A stretch of DNA of 64,000 nucleotides, taken from assembly GCF_007859735.1 (NCBI RefSeq), contig NZ_SIHI01000010.1, positions 1 through 64,000 of the forward strand. The letters run 5' to 3'. Both the position numbers and the translations under genes were made by a program. This DNA comes from Thalassoglobus neptunius. Its GTDB lineage: Bacteria; Planctomycetota; Planctomycetia; Planctomycetales; Planctomycetaceae. Each line of letters starts with the position of its first letter. The stretch's first letter is position 1. Shown here piece after piece: positions 52,601-60,803 of the stretch. The notes beneath the pieces were generated by a model. It was not told the DNA's origin and ran no database searches. It saw only the letters and a list, made by a program, of their open reading frames with translations.

Positions 52601-53546
52601 CAATGCCACAAAACCGAATGGCGTGATTGTCGCGCGGGGTGGACCGACCGATGGATTCGCGCTCGCATTGAAAAACGGACGCTTGGGATTTCACGTTCGA
52701 AGCGATTTCGAACACGCTTCCATCTCCGACAGTAAACGCGTCATCGGAGGATGGCACCATGCTGTGGGTGTCCTGAATGACGATGCACAAATGACGTTGT
52801 ATGTGGACGGAGAAGAAGTCGCTCAAGGGACAGCGAAAGGGCTTCTCGCCACCAACCCGAAACAAGCGTTGGAAATCGGTTCCGATGAAGGGACTGCGGC
52901 AGGAGACTACAAAGGGCAGAACGGATTTACGGGATCCATTGATGAAGTGAGGCTCTACTTCTCAGCGACTTCCGCAGAAAAAATCCGCGAACGTTACATG
53001 GATGGAGTTGAACTCGCCGACGATCCTGTTCTTTCCGTTTCGTTCGACAACGAGAACTCAAAAGACGAATCGGAATACAGCAATCCAGGGACCCTCAAGA
53101 GCGGCAAGCCCGTGCCCGGAAAGTTTGGAAACGCAATGATGTTCGTGGCGAAAGCTCGCCGATCTGGCGGAAATCGCAACGCGATGGCATCGCAACTCCA
53201 ACCGAAGTGGACCGCTGATATTCCGATCTATGTTCGGGGAATGTGTCTCGCCGAACGGACACTTTTTATCGTCGGCCCCGCCGATATCATCGACGAAGAA
53301 GAGACCTTCAAACAGATTACTGAACAGGATCAATCAGTCGTTGCACTGCTCGCTCGACAAGATGAAATCCTCGCTGGAAAAGAAGGCTGTCAGTTACTGG
53401 CCGTCAATGCCGACACCGGAGAGATCGACGGAACCGTCGACCTGAAGACGTTGCCAGCCTGGGATGGTCTGGCGGCAGCTCAGGAGAAGCTGTTTCTATC
53501 GACACTCGATGGAGACGTGATCTGTTTCGTCGGTGAGGAAGAGTGA
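49620..53546 (+). CDS. Giant exported protein: methyltransferase-like, PQQ-type propeller and LamG
   Basis: A 1308-residue protein with a signal peptide ending near residue 39 (SKANA). Residues about 40-160 resemble a class I methyltransferase fold (GFIVQLGLGDGSL, HGLDRDPETVRKIR) but would act outside the cytoplasm, where SAM is absent. Long PQQ-like/BamB-type repeats follow (DAATGETLRTL, DAESGEQLWAKT, DVATGETAWQYT), then a LamG/concanavalin-like domain at about 970-1130 (ITVEAWFNATK, GWHHAVGVLNDDAQMTLYVDGEEV). The C-terminus returns to propeller-like repeats. Similar proteins are common in planctomycete secretomes. Role unknown, possibly polymer binding or redox. The start at ATG 49620 has TGGAG upstream. 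Confidence 0.8.
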   Translation: MRIPSLFSPLLNSARSIHLAACLVACCILVLNGSKANAIDAEEILSKTGVRGGFIVQLGLGDGSLTSDLKASDAFQVHGLDRDPETVRKIRNELHKSGVYGAVSVDQRSSTELPYIDNLVNLLVAEDLGDVPMSEVMRVLVPNGTAFLKGEDGNWTATVKPRPDDIDEWSHFFHDASGNAVAHDDVVGPPRHLQWVGSPRWSRHHDRMASMSALVSSGGRLFYIQDEGSRISIQLPPKWKLIGRDAFNGTVLWKRDIESWQDHLWPLKSGPTQLSRRLVSTEDEVYVTLGIDAPVSVVDAATGETLRTLKDSDGTEEIIVSNGTIYLVVNKEGSARDAYIPLNGGVGDQAHVRENFFWNEEPRVVMAYDAESGEQLWAKTTRISPLTMAADQEKVYLHDGSQIVAIDGKSGEVDWQTSSVTRRKEYTFNFGPRLLIHEGVVLYAGGDNKMVALEASDGKELWTSEHPNSGYQSPQDLMVVDGLVWVAPTTSGKDTGIFTGRDPRTGEVKKSFEPDVDTYWFHHRCYISKATDNYLMPSRTGIEFVDYENEHWDIHHWVRGGCLYGVMPCNGLTYAPAHNCACYPEAKLFGFNALAPAAPTRPRPLDVPEEGRLEIGPSFDRPLSPIDEASFGVDWPTYRSDSARSGFLTTRVPSELTESWKITLGGELTPPVIAEDHVYVAQKDTHTLFALDVATGETAWQYTIGARIDSPPTVQRGRVVFGGNDGWVYCLASDDGSLCWRYRAAPLDRRTIAFEQLESLWPVHGSVLFENDSIYAVAGRSNFLDGGLRLVRLDLKSGKKLTETLMDETNPATGNNLQELVKVLQMPVGLPDILSSDGERIYMRSQKFDQDGNRLEIGPVSGDFVEQGSAQRGEGVHLFAPMGFLDDTWFHRAYWVNGRSFAGGHAGYYQAGKFAPAGRILVNGGGYVYGYGRKPQYYKWTTVLEHQLFASPPEPPEVKITKATTNNNNGSFAQFKPTAHLDPTGKPITVEAWFNATKPNGVIVARGGPTDGFALALKNGRLGFHVRSDFEHASISDSKRVIGGWHHAVGVLNDDAQMTLYVDGEEVAQGTAKGLLATNPKQALEIGSDEGTAAGDYKGQNGFTGSIDEVRLYFSATSAEKIRERYMDGVELADDPVLSVSFDNENSKDESEYSNPGTLKSGKPVPGKFGNAMMFVAKARRSGGNRNAMASQLQPKWTADIPIYVRGMCLAERTLFIVGPADIIDEEETFKQITEQDQSVVALLARQDEILAGKEGCQLLAVNADTGEIDGTVDLKTLPAWDGLAAAQEKLFLSTLDGDVICFVGEEE

Positions 53547-53550
53547 TTCC

Positions 53551-54543
53551 ATGCGTTTCCTGTTAACGTTTGTCGCTTTGAGCACCTTCTTTTCTGTGTC
53601 CATCCCCGCATGCGCCTGTAACATTCCAGTGTTTCGGTTTGCTTTGGAACGATGGACTCCCGACGCCATGGAAGTCATCGTCTTACACGATGCTCCGTTT
53701 TCGGAATCCGAACAACGAGTGCTTTCCGAACTCGATTCAGCTTCCGAGCATTCAAATATCAAAGTCATTCTCCGCGATGTCAGTCATGGCACTCTCGAAG
53801 GGTCTTTGAAGAAACTGGACATCGAATCCGCTGAACTGAAGTCATTCACCGGTCCGACGGCGGTCATTCGATCGAGGGCAGGGCGGGGAAAGTCGATCAC
53901 TATCTGGACAGGCCCGGTTAAAGAACTCGCGGTCAGTGAAATGATCACCTCTCCTGTTCGCAACGAATTGAGCAAGCGACTGTTGAGCGGAGACTCGATC
54001 GTTTGGCTCGTTCTGAAATCGGCCGACGACAAAAAATCAGCGCAGGTTGTGACTCAACTGAGAGATTCGCTCCCGCAAATCGCTCGACAAATTCCGTTCC
54101 CCGAAGGGATCGGGCTTCCTGGGTCTGAGCTTTACGCAGCGATTCCTCTCGACATGAGATTTACAGTTCTCGAAGTCGATCCAAACGACCCGAAAGAAGC
54201 CTTCTTGAAAGAGTGGCTCACGAAATTTCATCCTGATGATTACGCTGCGGGAGATCCTTTGATCGTGCCGGTGTTCGGACGCGGGCGCGCACTGGAAGTG
54301 ATTCCAGCGAGAGCTTTGAATCCGAGTCTGATCGACCAACTCTGCGTGTTTCTTTGTGGAGCGTGTTCGTGCCAAGTGAAGGATCTCAATCCGGGATTTG
54401 ATCTTCTCATTTCGACGGACTGGCACAGTGAACTTTTTGGAGAAGAAGCCCCGGAGTTTCTTGACGACGGACTTCAGCGGGCAGCTCCGGACTCAGAACC
54501 CGAGTTCATTGAAATTCCGCCCGGACTTCCGCAAGATCGGTAA
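53551..54543 (+). CDS. Exported protein of unknown function
   Basis: A 330-residue protein from ATG 53551, 4 bp after the giant propeller gene. It has a signal peptide (FLLTFVALSTFFSVSIPACA). The mature start CNIPVFRFALERWTPDAMEVIVLHD suggests a lipid-attached or disulfide cysteine. The middle contains a thioredoxin-fold-like strand (SIVWLVLKSADDKKS) and a late Cys-rich patch CVFLCGACSCQ. I recognise no named family. Position suggests it belongs to the redox/propeller operon. Confidence 0.6.
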   Translation: MRFLLTFVALSTFFSVSIPACACNIPVFRFALERWTPDAMEVIVLHDAPFSESEQRVLSELDSASEHSNIKVILRDVSHGTLEGSLKKLDIESAELKSFTGPTAVIRSRAGRGKSITIWTGPVKELAVSEMITSPVRNELSKRLLSGDSIVWLVLKSADDKKSAQVVTQLRDSLPQIARQIPFPEGIGLPGSELYAAIPLDMRFTVLEVDPNDPKEAFLKEWLTKFHPDDYAAGDPLIVPVFGRGRALEVIPARALNPSLIDQLCVFLCGACSCQVKDLNPGFDLLISTDWHSELFGEEAPEFLDDGLQRAAPDSEPEFIEIPPGLPQDR

Positions 54544-54629
54544 GAGACGCAAATGCTCCCGTCTCACGATGTCACTCCTTTGTTCCTCCCCAATCGCCGA
54601 ATTCAACTGACTCACCGAGGACGCAATTC

Positions 54630-56162
54630 ATGAATCGAATGACTTTGGCGTTGCTCGGTTCGCTGATCGTCATGGGGCTGCTCCTCTACTCATTGGCATC
54701 CGAAAGCCCTTCGCGCAAACTTCGTCAGCCAGCGACAGGCACCGAGGCAAATGATTCCGCTTCGCAGCCAAATTCTGATGCTGCAATTTTAATGTATTGC
54801 GCCGCCAGCAACCGTGCCGTTGTCGAGAAGATTCGTGCAGACTACGAAGACGAAACTGGTCGCCGCGTCGAGATTCAGTACGGGCCGTCGCAGTCTCTTC
54901 TCTCATCACTCGAAGTCAGTCGCACAGGAGATCTCTATCTCCCGGCGGATGAAAGCTACCTCGACATTGGCCGCGAACGCGGACTCGTTGAGGAAGCCAT
55001 TCCACTTGCTGAAATGCAGGTTGTAATCGCTGTTCGCAAAGGAGAAGAGTCCCGGATTCGCACATTCGATGACTTACTTAGTGAAGACATCCGCCTCGTT
55101 CAGGCCAATCCTGATGCAGCAGCTGTCGGCAAACAGACGAAAGAAGTGCTCGAAAAGACAGGGCAGTGGAATCAGCTCGACGCTGCGACCGTCGGTTATC
55201 GAACAACCGTGACTGATGTCGCCAACGACTTGATCGTCGGAGCAGCGGATGCGGGAATCGTTTACGACGCAGTGCTGGCCACGTATCCAGATCTCACTGC
55301 TGTGAAGCTTCCTGTGTTCGATTCCGCCATCGCAAAAATCGCCGTCGGGGTCACCAGTGCGTCAAACGACTCATCTCGTGCATTGCATTTCGCCCGCTAT
55401 CTCGGTGCAAGAGATCGTGGGCAACGCTATTACGATGAACTCGGTTTCAAACCAGTGAATGGGGATCAATGGGCAGATGTCCCCGAGCTAAGCGTGTTTG
55501 CAGGTTCGATGTTGCAGCCGGCGATCGAACAAACGCTCATCGACTTTGAAAAGCGGGAAGGGGTTTCCATCTCACGCGTTTACAACGGATGCGGAATTCT
55601 TGTGGCCCAGATGAAAGCAGGTCAACATCCCGACGCTTACTTTGCATGCGATACGGAATTCATGAATCAGGTCAGCGACCAGTTTGGCGCGCCGCTGCCG
55701 GTCTCGCGGAATGAATTGGTGATCCTTGTCGAAAAAGGAAATCCTCACGGAATCAAATCGCTTCGCGATCTCACTCGACCTAGCTTGCGTGTGGGAATCG
55801 GGCACGAGAAGCAATGTGCAATGGGATGGCTGACTCAGCAGACACTCACCGAAAGTGGAATCAAAATCGAAGTGATGGAAAACGTCACCGTCCAAACACC
55901 AACCGGAGACATGCTCGTCAATCAGCTCAAGACCGGTTCACTCGACGCCGCCGTCGCATACTTGAGCAATGCTGCCGGTTCAGGAGATGTGCTGACTGCC
56001 ATTCGAATCACCGGGCTGGAGTGCTCACAGGCAACTCAACCGATTGCAATCTCCCAATCAACGCCGTACAGTCACCTCGCTGGACGACTGCTGAAAGAGA
56101 TCCAGTCCACGGATTCCCGGGAGCGGTTTCGGGCCAATGGATTTGTCTGGCAAGCAGAGTAA
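54630..56162 (+). CDS. Duplicated molybdate/tungstate-binding protein (two ModA domains)
   Basis: A 510-residue protein with an N-terminal membrane/signal segment (LLGSLIVMGLLLYSLA), then two ModA-like periplasmic binding domains in tandem. The first (about 50-285) begins ILMYCAASNRAVVEKIRADYEDETG, and the second (about 290-510) begins LSVFAGSMLQPAIEQTLIDFEKREG. Usual ModA has one such domain of about 250 residues, so this is a duplication fusion. It should deliver molybdate or tungstate to the permease encoded next. The substrate cannot be told from sequence alone. Confidence 0.82.
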   Translation: MNRMTLALLGSLIVMGLLLYSLASESPSRKLRQPATGTEANDSASQPNSDAAILMYCAASNRAVVEKIRADYEDETGRRVEIQYGPSQSLLSSLEVSRTGDLYLPADESYLDIGRERGLVEEAIPLAEMQVVIAVRKGEESRIRTFDDLLSEDIRLVQANPDAAAVGKQTKEVLEKTGQWNQLDAATVGYRTTVTDVANDLIVGAADAGIVYDAVLATYPDLTAVKLPVFDSAIAKIAVGVTSASNDSSRALHFARYLGARDRGQRYYDELGFKPVNGDQWADVPELSVFAGSMLQPAIEQTLIDFEKREGVSISRVYNGCGILVAQMKAGQHPDAYFACDTEFMNQVSDQFGAPLPVSRNELVILVEKGNPHGIKSLRDLTRPSLRVGIGHEKQCAMGWLTQQTLTESGIKIEVMENVTVQTPTGDMLVNQLKTGSLDAAVAYLSNAAGSGDVLTAIRITGLECSQATQPIAISQSTPYSHLAGRLLKEIQSTDSRERFRANGFVWQAE

Positions 56163-56332
56163 AACTTCTTCGAATTCAGACTGACGAAGCTGGAGTCGGA
56201 AACGCAACAAGCTCGAATCCCTCCGTTCGACTGCACAGATGTGAACAACTTGTTCCGGTCTTTACGATAAGTTTGCAAAAAGTGCTACGCTCTGAGAATG
56301 CCCGGGATTGATTATTGTGAACCCTCGGCACG

Positions 56333-57199
56333 ATGGCACCGTTCGTGATCAGACTCAATCGTACCCCTCCCACAGGACCAATTCGTCAAATGCGGAAACG
56401 GTCTGACATTGATTTCTTTCTCATCCTCGGGCTGATTTCGTCGGTCTATGTGCTTCTCATCGCTTTTCTGGTCATCGCTGACATCCGCTACACAACTCTG
56501 CAGGACTTTCGTCTGGCACTTCAAAAACCCGAGATTCAACATGCCTTCTGGCTCACGTTGAAAACCTGCACCGTCTCAGCGTTTCTCTCAATCTGGATCG
56601 GGACTCCACTCGCTTATCTGTTGGCGAGACATCGTTTTCGCGGGGACTGGCTGATCGACACGATCGTCGACATTCCCATTGTGCTTCCGCCGCTAGTTCT
56701 CGGATTGAGTTTGCTGATCCTGTTCCATCTTCCGATCAATGGATGGGAACTGGAAAACTGGTTTCGGGACGATCTTGGTTTTCCGGTGACTTATCGTTGG
56801 CCAGCTGTCGTGCTCTCGCAGTTTGCAGTGGCCTGTGCTTTCGCGATACGGACCATGCGCGTGACCTTCGATCAAATCGATCGACGTCCCGAAGATGTCG
56901 CCCGGACGCTGGGGTGCACCCGGCTTCAGGCCTTTCTGCAGATCGCACTTCCGCAAGCAATTCGCGGCGAAACGGCAGCGTTTACGATCGCATGGGCACG
57001 GGCCCTTGGAGAGTTTGGGCCCATTCTGGTCTTCGCGGGGGCAACACGTTTTCGAACGGAAGTTCTCTCGACAACCGTCTTTCTCGAGCTGAGTATCGGG
57101 AACCTCGAAGCAGCGGTTGCCGTTTCATTGTTGATGGTGGCTATGGCCATGGTCATTCTCATGATCCTGCGACTCGTCGGGTTGGGAGTCAGAGGATGA
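56333..57199 (+). CDS. Molybdate/tungstate ABC transporter permease
   Basis: A 288-residue inner-membrane permease with six hydrophobic helices (for example FFLILGLISSVYVLLIAFLV and LPPLVLGLSLLILF). The EAA loop that contacts the ATPase is ARTLGCTRLQAFLQIALPQAI. ModB-like conserved EFGPILVFAGATRF is present. ATG 56333 is used; ATG 56390 gives a more usual N-terminus. It overlaps the ATPase gene by 4 bp. Confidence 0.85.
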   Translation: MAPFVIRLNRTPPTGPIRQMRKRSDIDFFLILGLISSVYVLLIAFLVIADIRYTTLQDFRLALQKPEIQHAFWLTLKTCTVSAFLSIWIGTPLAYLLARHRFRGDWLIDTIVDIPIVLPPLVLGLSLLILFHLPINGWELENWFRDDLGFPVTYRWPAVVLSQFAVACAFAIRTMRVTFDQIDRRPEDVARTLGCTRLQAFLQIALPQAIRGETAAFTIAWARALGEFGPILVFAGATRFRTEVLSTTVFLELSIGNLEAAVAVSLLMVAMAMVILMILRLVGLGVRG

Positions 57200-57861
57200 T
57201 CGAAGTCCGCAACCTCAACGTCAGGCAAGGCCAGTTTTCGGTCCGCGATGTCAGCTTCACTATCGAAGCAGGCGAGTACGCGATCCTGATGGGAACAACT
57301 GGCGGGGGAAAGACAACGCTGCTCGAATCAATTTGCGGTCTTCGACAGGTCCACTCAGGAAAGATTCTTCTGGATGGAGTTGATGTGACCACCTGGCTTC
57401 CGGGAGATCGCGGACTCGGATATGTCCCGCAGGATCTGGCTCTGTTTCCACACCTTAATGTGTCAGAGCATCTTGCTTTCGCACTCAAATTGAGGAAGGT
57501 CCCACGCCGGGAAATTCGTCAGCGAGTCGATGAACTCAGCAAACTTCTGGGGATCGAACACCTCATCGACAGGACCATCAAACGACTGAGCGGAGGAGAG
57601 TCGCAGCGAGTCGCTTTGGGAAGAGCTCTCGTTTTTCGACCTCGAGCGCTATTGCTCGACGAACCATTCAGTGCACTCGATCAGGAAACACGGTCAGAAA
57701 TGCACACTCTCGTCAGAAGGTTGACGAGAGACTTCGGAATCACCACGCTCCACGTCACACACAGCGAGGAAGAAGCTCTAGCTCTGGCAGATCGTCGCTT
57801 TCTCCTCAAACATGGAAATCTCACCGAACTCAACCTTCAGGGACTCCCCATCGAATCATGA
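57196..57861 (+). CDS. Molybdate/tungstate ABC transporter ATP-binding protein
   Basis: A 221-residue ABC ATPase starting at the ATG in ATGA, coupled to the permease. Walker A is GTTGGGKTT (about 35-43), Q-loop YVPQDLALFP, signature LSGGESQ, Walker B ALLLDEP and switch His in HVTHS. It lacks the C-terminal molybdate-sensing domain of long ModC proteins. It energises uptake by the ModAB components. Confidence 0.87.
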   Translation: MIEVRNLNVRQGQFSVRDVSFTIEAGEYAILMGTTGGGKTTLLESICGLRQVHSGKILLDGVDVTTWLPGDRGLGYVPQDLALFPHLNVSEHLAFALKLRKVPRREIRQRVDELSKLLGIEHLIDRTIKRLSGGESQRVALGRALVFRPRALLLDEPFSALDQETRSEMHTLVRRLTRDFGITTLHVTHSEEEALALADRRFLLKHGNLTELNLQGLPIES

Positions 57862-58139
57862 GTATTCGCGTTCAATTCGAAGCACAACTCCGCGAATGTT
57901 CGGGAGTGCGAGAAACAACCGTCGAGGCCGATTCTATTTCTCTGCGCGACCTGTTCGTCGCTCTGGGACAACAATTCGGACAAGATTTCTGCCGACGCAT
58001 CCTCGACGACCAACAACAGCCACGGCGCAGCCTGCTCGTCTTCGTCAACGATGCTTCCGTCACCGCGAGTGATTTCGAAACCCGCCAACTGAACAGTGAC
58101 GACGTCGTGACTCTCTATCCGCCGATCTCTGGCGGATAA
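57858..58139 (+). CDS. moaD: MoaD/ThiS-type sulfur carrier
   Basis: A 93-residue ubiquitin-like protein whose C-terminus ends in ISGG, the diglycine that is adenylated and thiocarboxylated. It overlaps the ATPase gene by 4 bp. With the E1-like gene behind it and the metal transporter before it, a role in molybdopterin synthesis is more likely than thiamine. Confidence 0.85.
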   Translation: MSIRVQFEAQLRECSGVRETTVEADSISLRDLFVALGQQFGQDFCRRILDDQQQPRRSLLVFVNDASVTASDFETRQLNSDDVVTLYPPISGG

Positions 58140-58278
58140 CACTCTCTTGAACCGGTTCACTCGAATGTGCATAAGCAGCCATGTTCAATGCTGGTTCGCA
58201 TTTTCAGGTAAGTTGATCGGCAGAACAATTGCCTGAAATCCCGTCTCCTGAATTCATGTGATGGAAAGGTTGTCCCTG

Positions 58279-59064
58279 ATGTCTGAACTGCCGGAATTGA
58301 GCGATGAGGAACGAAGTCGATACGCCTGGCAGATGTGGACTCCTGACATCGGCGAAGAAGGGCAACGTCGTCTCAAAGCAGCCAGTGTTCTGGTGTCTCG
58401 TTTAGGAGGAGTCGGTGGAACCGTGGCGTATTATCTCGCTGCCGCCGGGGTTGGAAAACTTGTTCTCGCGCATGCGGGAAACGTCAAACCAAGTGACTTG
58501 AACCGTCAGCTCTTGATGACAACCAACTGGCTCGGAAACCCGCGAATCGAATCCGCTACCCGCCGATTAAAAGAATTGAATCCCCATACGGAAATCGTCC
58601 CGGTTGCTGAGAACATTTCCAGCGAGAACGCAGACCGTCTGGTCTCTCAAGTCGATCTGGTCGTCGATGCTGCTCCGCTCTTTTCCGAACGATATGCCAT
58701 GAATGAAGCATGTGTTCGATCCAGGAAACCTTTGGTCGAATCGGCGATGTACGATTTTTCCGCACAACTGACGACAATCATTCCCGGCCGCACTCCCTGT
58801 TTATCTTGTATTTATCCCGATGATCCCGCGAATTGGAAGCGCGAGTTCCCTGTGTTTGGAGCTGTTTCGGGGACGGTCGCTTCTCTGGCTGCGGTCGAGG
58901 TCATCAAACTCGTCACAGGAGTCGGGACTCCGTTGACGGGTCAAATGTTGTGGATGAATCTCCGCGAGATGGACAATCGAAAGCTCCCCATCGAGAGGCG
59001 TTCCGACTGCCCGGTTTGTGGTTCGGTGGACGCTGAACCATCGACAGATTCCAATTTGGGCTGA
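58279..59064 (+). CDS. MoeB/ThiF-type E1 adenylyltransferase
   Basis: A 261-residue E1-like enzyme. The nucleotide fold is RLGGVGGTVAYYLAAAGVGKLVLA, the family Arg/Gln motif DLNRQLLM, and a zinc site is formed by CLSC and CPVC. It should adenylate the C-terminal glycine of the MoaD-like protein encoded 140 bp upstream. I start at ATG 58279 with GGAAAGG before it; ATG 58261 is possible. No rhodanese domain is attached. Confidence 0.82.
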   Translation: MSELPELSDEERSRYAWQMWTPDIGEEGQRRLKAASVLVSRLGGVGGTVAYYLAAAGVGKLVLAHAGNVKPSDLNRQLLMTTNWLGNPRIESATRRLKELNPHTEIVPVAENISSENADRLVSQVDLVVDAAPLFSERYAMNEACVRSRKPLVESAMYDFSAQLTTIIPGRTPCLSCIYPDDPANWKREFPVFGAVSGTVASLAAVEVIKLVTGVGTPLTGQMLWMNLREMDNRKLPIERRSDCPVCGSVDAEPSTDSNLG

Positions 59065-59317
59065 CATTTGCTTGGAATCGAAAGCCGGAACGGTTCTCAG
59101 TGACGAAAAATCTGTCCGGAGTCTGGGCGGTCTGTTGATGTTCTCATTCCGGAATGAGACGATGCGGGCAATTCAATAGAATTCAACGAACCTCGGTTGT
59201 TTTTCCGTCTCAATATTGAGGGGATCAGCAGCCGCAGCGTCGGAACCATCGGTGATCAGCGTAAAACCTGAACGAACATCACATTAACGGCACTGACTGA
59301 GAAAGATTGAGGACGGC

Positions 59318-60541
59318 ATGGCAGATTCGGTGGTATTGGCGTACAGCGGCGGATTGGACACTTCCGTTCTGGTCGGTTGGCTCATGGACCGGGGATACGA
59401 TGTTCACTGTTTGTACGTTGATCTGGGCCAGCCATGCGAAGACATTGAAGCCATCCTCAAGAAAGCTCTTGATATCGGGGCCAAATCATCCATCGCTGTT
59501 GATGTTCAGGAAGAATTGTGCTGCGACTTTGCATTCCCGGTTTTGCAGTGGCAGGCGAAGTACGAGAACATCTATCTGCTCGGAACGTCCATCGCACGCC
59601 CTCTGATCTCAAAGATTGCCTTGCAACGAGCTCGCGAAGTCGGTGCTGTCGCTTACGTGCACGGGGCAACCGGAAAAGGCAATGATCAATGCCGGTTCCA
59701 ACTGGCTGCGGAAGCACTCGACCCGAAAGTCAAAATCATCGCTCCATGGAGAATGGACGAGTTTCGATCACTGTTCCCCGGTCGAAAAGAGATGCTCGAG
59801 TACTGCGAGGAAAAGAACATCCCGGTGAAGGCAACCGCATCGAAGCCGTATTCATCGGATGAAAACTGCTTGCACATCAGCTACGAAGCGGGCGATCTCG
59901 AAGATCCGAATGTCGACGGATTTCCAATTATCGACTTCGGAATGACCGTCTCGGCTCAGGATGCTCCCGATCAGGAAACGACCGTCAAAATCGGTTTCGA
60001 GTCCGGAGTCCCTGTCAGCATCAACGGAGAGAAGAAAAACGCCTTCGAAGTTGTCGACGCACTAAACAAACTCGGAGGGGCCAACGGCGTCGGACGCATC
60101 GACATCGTCGAAAACAGATTTGTCGGAATGAAGAGCAGGGGAGTCTATGAAGCTCCCGGAATGACTTGTCTGTACGCAGCCCATCAGGCACTTGAGCAAT
60201 TGACCGTCGACCGCGACGCGATCCATCTCCGTGATCGCCTGAGCCCTGAAGTCGCCGAGATGGTTTACAACGGCTTCTGGTACTGTGCGAAGATGGATGC
60301 CCTGATGGCATTCATCCAACAACTTCAACAGCCTGTCACCGGGGAAGTAACCCTCGGCCTGTACAAGGGCAACGTTCGAGTCGTTGGACGCACATCGCCG
60401 AACTCTCTCTACGATGAAGCCATCGCTTCCATGGAAGCAGCCGATGAAGCGGACTACAACCAGAACGACGCCGAAGGATTCCTCAGAATCCTGGGAGTCC
60501 CATTGCGAGTCCAGGGGAAAGCACGCCCTCGCCAGTTCTAA
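59318..60541 (+). CDS. argG: Argininosuccinate synthase
   Basis: A 407-residue enzyme joining citrulline and aspartate with ATP in arginine synthesis. The N-terminal ATP pyrophosphatase loop is AYSGGLDTSV, followed by DLGQPCED, GATGKGNDQCRF and a conserved MKSRGVYEAPG. Length is normal for the family. It has its own 250-bp leader, with a ribosome site only weakly defined (GAGGA), and a strong terminator downstream, so it is probably transcribed alone. Cytoplasmic. Confidence 0.97.
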   Translation: MADSVVLAYSGGLDTSVLVGWLMDRGYDVHCLYVDLGQPCEDIEAILKKALDIGAKSSIAVDVQEELCCDFAFPVLQWQAKYENIYLLGTSIARPLISKIALQRAREVGAVAYVHGATGKGNDQCRFQLAAEALDPKVKIIAPWRMDEFRSLFPGRKEMLEYCEEKNIPVKATASKPYSSDENCLHISYEAGDLEDPNVDGFPIIDFGMTVSAQDAPDQETTVKIGFESGVPVSINGEKKNAFEVVDALNKLGGANGVGRIDIVENRFVGMKSRGVYEAPGMTCLYAAHQALEQLTVDRDAIHLRDRLSPEVAEMVYNGFWYCAKMDALMAFIQQLQQPVTGEVTLGLYKGNVRVVGRTSPNSLYDEAIASMEAADEADYNQNDAEGFLRILGVPLRVQGKARPRQF

Positions 60542-60700
60542 ATCATCCCGATCAGTTTACTGCACTCGCCTGAATTCGAATCATTCGAAGACGAGTGCGT
60601 TGGATCGCGGGGAAAGAATTCAGCTGCACAAACGCGACTGCGTGCGAGGCAAGTCGTTGGGACGAGTCTTGCAAGCGATGTTGCAGTGGCCGAACTGATT

Positions 60701-60746
60701 GTGAATCGATGAGCGGATCAATCGCTCATCGATTCACTTTTTCTTT
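60701..60746 (+). terminator. argG terminator, 15-bp perfect stem
   Basis: GTGAATCGATGAGCG (60701-60715) pairs perfectly with CGCTCATCGATTCAC (60723-60737) around a seven-base loop and is followed by TTTTTCTTT. It sits between argG and the convergent hydrolase gene. Confidence 0.93.
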
Positions 60747-60803
60747 GAGACACTCTGCAAGGGAACAGTGTTACAGAGACCATTGACTCGCATTGGTTTG
60801 AAT

